DNA from: an uncultured Lachnospiraceae bacterium
GTDB taxonomy: Bacteria; Bacillota; Clostridia; Lachnospirales; Lachnospiraceae
Reading direction: 5' to 3'
DNA length: 6,221 nt
Assembly (NCBI GenBank): GCA_946549155.1
Contig: CAMNQN010000193.1
Coordinates: 1 to 6,221, forward strand
A program made the translations under genes and the position numbers. Below are positions 4,966 to 6,221 of this stretch, in pieces (position 1 is the stretch's first letter; each line of letters opens with the position of its first letter). Under the pieces are notes generated by a model. The model did no database searches. It was not told the DNA's origin and worked only from the letters and a program-made list of their open reading frames with translations.

Positions 4966-5550
4966 ATGTGCGGACGTTATTATGCAGATGATACGATGGT
5001 GGGAGAAATTGAGAAGGTAGTTCACGGAATCGAACAGGAAATTTGGACGGGGCGAAGCGGAGATATTTTTCCTTCTTGTCAGGCAATGGTGATTTTTAAA
5101 AGCGATTCCGGGATAACTGTCGGGGAGATGAATTGGGGCTTCTTGCAGTACCGGAAGCCGGGACTTTTCATTAATGCGCGGGCAGAAACAGCTATGGAGC
5201 GAAAAATGTTCCGGGAGAGCGTGCTGCACAGGAGATGTATCATTCCCGCAAAGCATTTCTATGAATGGGATGCGGATAAAAACAAGGTAACGTTTTTTCG
5301 GGAGGATCAACCGCTGCTTTATATGGCAGGCTTTTATCAGTGTTTTGCAGGAGAGAATCGTTTTATCATTCTGACGACTCAGGCCAACGAATCAGTCAGT
5401 CCGGTGCATCATCGGATGCCGCTGATTTTGGAGGAGAGCGAACTGGAGGAGTGGGTATATGACGACAGCTTCACGGAATTTGCCCTGAGAAAAACGCCGC
5501 CAGCGCTGAAACGCCGGCAGGAATATGAGCAGTTAAGGCTTTTCTTTTAG
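4966..5550 (+). CDS. SRAP domain protein (YedK/HMCES type, abasic-site DNA-protein crosslinker)
   Basis: This 194-residue protein is a complete SRAP domain. It begins MCGRYY, so cysteine 2 becomes the N-terminal residue that forms a thiazolidine crosslink with abasic sites in single-stranded DNA after methionine removal. Other active-site landmarks are present: FINARAET with N70 and R72, FYEW with E100, and VHHRMPLIL with H148. Family length is usually 190-230, so this is a compact but full version. The protein shields abasic sites at stalled forks from cleavage. The C-terminus is EYEQLRLFF; QLRLF fits the bacterial beta-clamp-binding pattern QLxLF and could bring the protein to the replisome, as the PCNA-interacting tail does in human HMCES. 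The start has AGGA 8 bases upstream. It stands alone, with its own promoter and a strong terminator. Confidence 0.93.
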   Translation: MCGRYYADDTMVGEIEKVVHGIEQEIWTGRSGDIFPSCQAMVIFKSDSGITVGEMNWGFLQYRKPGLFINARAETAMERKMFRESVLHRRCIIPAKHFYEWDADKNKVTFFREDQPLLYMAGFYQCFAGENRFIILTTQANESVSPVHHRMPLILEESELEEWVYDDSFTEFALRKTPPALKRRQEYEQLRLFF

Positions 5551-5569
5551 AAAGGTTACGGAGAAACAC

Positions 5570-5603
5570 AAAAAACCGGAAATCATTTGATTTCCGGTTT
5601 TTT
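5570..5603. terminator. Bidirectional terminator between SRAP gene and tRNA-Leu
   Basis: A perfect 15-bp stem pairs 5570-5584 with 5589-5603 around a 4-nt loop. The GC core CCGGAAATC / GATTTCCGG is flanked by A6 and T6, so a T-run follows the stem on both strands. It ends the plus-strand SRAP transcript (stop 5550) and the minus-strand tRNA transcript (3' end 5607). Confidence 0.93.
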
Positions 5604-5606
5604 ATC

Positions 5607-5690
5607 TGCGGAAGATGGGACTTGAACCCACACGACCTAACGGTCACAAGATCCTTAGTCTTGCTCGTCTGCCAGTTCCGACACTTCCGC
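5607..5690 (-). tRNA. tRNA-Leu, anticodon AAG
   Basis: On the minus strand an 84-nt class II tRNA folds well. The acceptor stem GCGGAAG (5690-5684) pairs with CTTCCGC (5614-5608), with discriminator A at 5607. The anticodon stem CAAGA/TCTTG encloses loop CTAAGGA, giving anticodon AAG (bases 5656-5654), which decodes CUU. A long variable arm (GACC-GTTA-GGTC) and the T arm GTGGG-TTCAAGT-CCCAT identify a leucine tRNA. The CCA end is not encoded, so it must be added by the CCA enzyme. An A at position 34 is unusual in bacteria and would probably be converted to inosine by TadA to read further CUN codons. Confidence 0.95.
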
Positions 5691-5701
5691 GAACAAACGA
5701 T

Positions 5702-5730
5702 ATTATAGCAAAAAGAATTGAAATAGTCAA
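5702..5730 (-). promoter_or_regulatory. Strong promoter of tRNA-Leu
   Basis: On the minus strand, TTGACT (5730-5725) and TATAAT (5707-5702) are 17 bases apart, and the tRNA 5' end follows 11 bases after the -10 box. Directly upstream of the -35 box, bases 5731-5753 are almost pure A/T with A- and T-tracts, like an UP element of stable-RNA promoters. Confidence 0.88.
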
Positions 5731-5753
5731 GATAATTTTAAAAAATATTTTAA

Positions 5754-5781
5754 CACTAATGCTTCAGTCACTAATGCTTCA
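5754..5781. repeat. Two tandem copies of a 13-nt repeat (15-nt period)
   Basis: CACTAATGCTTCA occurs at 5754-5766 and again at 5769-5781, separated by GT. The pair lies upstream of the UP-like tract of the tRNA promoter. It may be a slippage duplication or paired binding sites; nothing else supports a function. Confidence 0.7.
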
Positions 5782-5794
5782 CAAAGAAACTTTA

Positions 5795-5823
5795 TTTACA
5801 AAATTTGCTATTGTTCATACTAT
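5795..5823 (+). promoter_or_regulatory. Plus-strand promoter-like pair before the GC-rich patch
   Basis: TTTACA (5795-5800) and TACTAT (5818-5823) are exactly 17 bases apart, each with one mismatch to consensus. The expected transcript start is near 5830. No coding frame follows, so it may serve a non-coding RNA. AT-rich sequence gives some chance matches. Confidence 0.45.
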
Positions 5824-5829
5824 ATTCGT

Positions 5830-5940
5830 GTATTGTTAACTACCCGGACGCAGGAAGGGAAAGCGCGGAGCCGACCCTGTCATCTGGAAAACATTGCGCA
5901 GAATGTAACATCCTAAGCATCTACGGGATCCTTCCGTTTT
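5830..5940 (+). ncRNA. Candidate small structured RNA (GC-rich patch), unassigned
   Basis: Bases 5841-5887 are clearly GC-richer than the surrounding AT-rich spacer and follow a promoter-like pair. Possible pairings are AGGG (5856-5859) with CCCT (5875-5878), ACATT-GCGCAG-AATGT as a hairpin (5891-5906), and GGAAGG (5853-5858) with CCTTCC (5930-5935) as an alternative closing stem. The stretch ends with ACGG (5923-5926), a 7-nt loop, CCGT and four T (5937-5940), a weak terminator shape. No protein frame fits. I do not recognise a known RNA family (no SRP, tmRNA, 6S or riboswitch core seen). This is an inference from base content and folding only. Confidence 0.3.
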
Positions 5941-5972
5941 AGAATTTGTCATTATACTATCAAGCTTAGATA

Positions 5973-6043
5973 TTTGTCGCTTAGTAAGTCACATTTGGCT
6001 GGATTTACAGAATCACACGAAATGTGGCATACTAAGCGACAAA
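5973..6043. repeat. 71-nt near-perfect inverted repeat (24-bp arms)
   Basis: The left arm 5973-5996 and right arm 6020-6043 pair at 22 of 24 positions; one mismatch could be a G-U pair in RNA. The outer 14 bp (TTTGTCGCTTAGTA / TACTAAGCGACAAA) are perfect. The loop is 23 nt. No T-run follows on either strand, so it is not a terminator. It could be a miniature repeat element, a deletion-derived transposon remnant with its two ends, or an RNA hairpin. Confidence 0.8.
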
Positions 6044-6221
6044 AATGTAGCCTGCGTAAGCTGATAATGGAATGATAGATGCTGAGTTTAAAAGAAATGG
6101 CAGCAAATTTTCGATAGAAGCAATTGCTATGCAAAAGTTGGATATAAAAAGCTTCTGTCTGTGACCACCATATTAATTTGCGCAAATCAGATATTTTCGA
6201 TTAAGATGTTATATTTCGCGT
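6044..6221. other. AT-rich sequence without a convincing gene
   Basis: With the parts listed above, 5691-6221 is a 530-base stretch without a supported protein gene. In this last part I see only a 30-codon frame (6072-6164) without a good ribosome site or recognisable motif, and a 12-bp palindrome ATTTGCGCAAAT (6176-6187). A gene may begin beyond the right edge. Confidence 0.5.

Noticed and set aside
4894..5310. 138-codon minus-strand frame
   Set aside because: It is the antisense shadow of the SRAP gene, whose active-site motifs are complete.
5615..5839. 74-codon plus-strand frame starting MGLEPTRPNG
   Set aside because: Its first part is the complement of tRNA-Leu, a common source of false ORFs; the rest is AT-rich spacer.
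5841..5880. T-box-like string on the minus strand (AGGGTCGGCTCCGCG)
   Set aside because: It resembles the AGGGTGGNACCGCG core only loosely, has an extra base, no clear terminator partner, and no aminoacyl-tRNA or amino-acid gene lies downstream.
6072..6164. 30-codon plus-strand frame (MIDAEFKRNG...)
   Set aside because: Too short, without a good ribosome site or known motif; a chance frame is the simpler explanation.
5952..6185. 77-codon minus-strand frame
   Set aside because: It runs through both arms of the 71-nt hairpin, has no ribosome site or recognisable domain, and its composition is that of AT-rich spacer.

Overview
The window looks like chromosomal DNA of a low-to-moderate GC Clostridia member, most likely a gut Lachnospiraceae. 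Supporting signs are the strong AGGAGG-type ribosome sites, consensus sigma-A promoters in AT-rich spacers, a DUF1810 protein and brnTA pair of Firmicutes type, an IS200-like fragment, and an AraC/GH13 pair typical of gut carbohydrate users. The genus cannot be fixed from the sequence alone.

Bases 1-2083 are accessory DNA with much gene decay. In order they hold: the 3' end of a DUF1810 gene; a small phage-type sigma/ArpU-like HTH gene with a good start but a frameshift (252-597); a terminator that can serve both strands; a minus-strand brnT-brnA toxin-antitoxin pair in which brnT has an in-frame amber codon at codon 8 while brnA is intact; the left part of an IS200/IS605-type element whose tnpA loses its catalytic tyrosine region and runs into a foreign 31-codon tail; and a small DUF2442 gene.

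Bases 2084-4849 form a carbohydrate module. A cytoplasmic GH13 alpha-glucosidase-like enzyme (minus) and an AraC-type regulator with an N-terminal cupin-like sensor (plus) are transcribed divergently from a 196-base spacer with a 17-bp palindrome. The natural reading is that the regulator senses a sugar and controls the glucosidase.

Bases 4850-5690 hold an SRAP (YedK/HMCES-type) abasic-site protein with its own promoter. It ends in QLRLFF, which resembles a beta-clamp-binding peptide. It converges on a tRNA-Leu with anticodon AAG, and a perfect 15-bp stem between them can terminate both.

Bases 5691-6221 hold no convincing protein gene. They contain the tRNA promoter with an AT-rich upstream element, a 13-nt tandem repeat, a plus-strand promoter-like pair leading into a GC-rich patch that may encode a small structured RNA of about 110 nt, and a 71-nt near-perfect hairpin. 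No complete new defence or mobile system was found. The most interesting leads are the disabled toxin with retained antitoxin, the putative small RNA, the SRAP clamp motif and the unusual tRNA.
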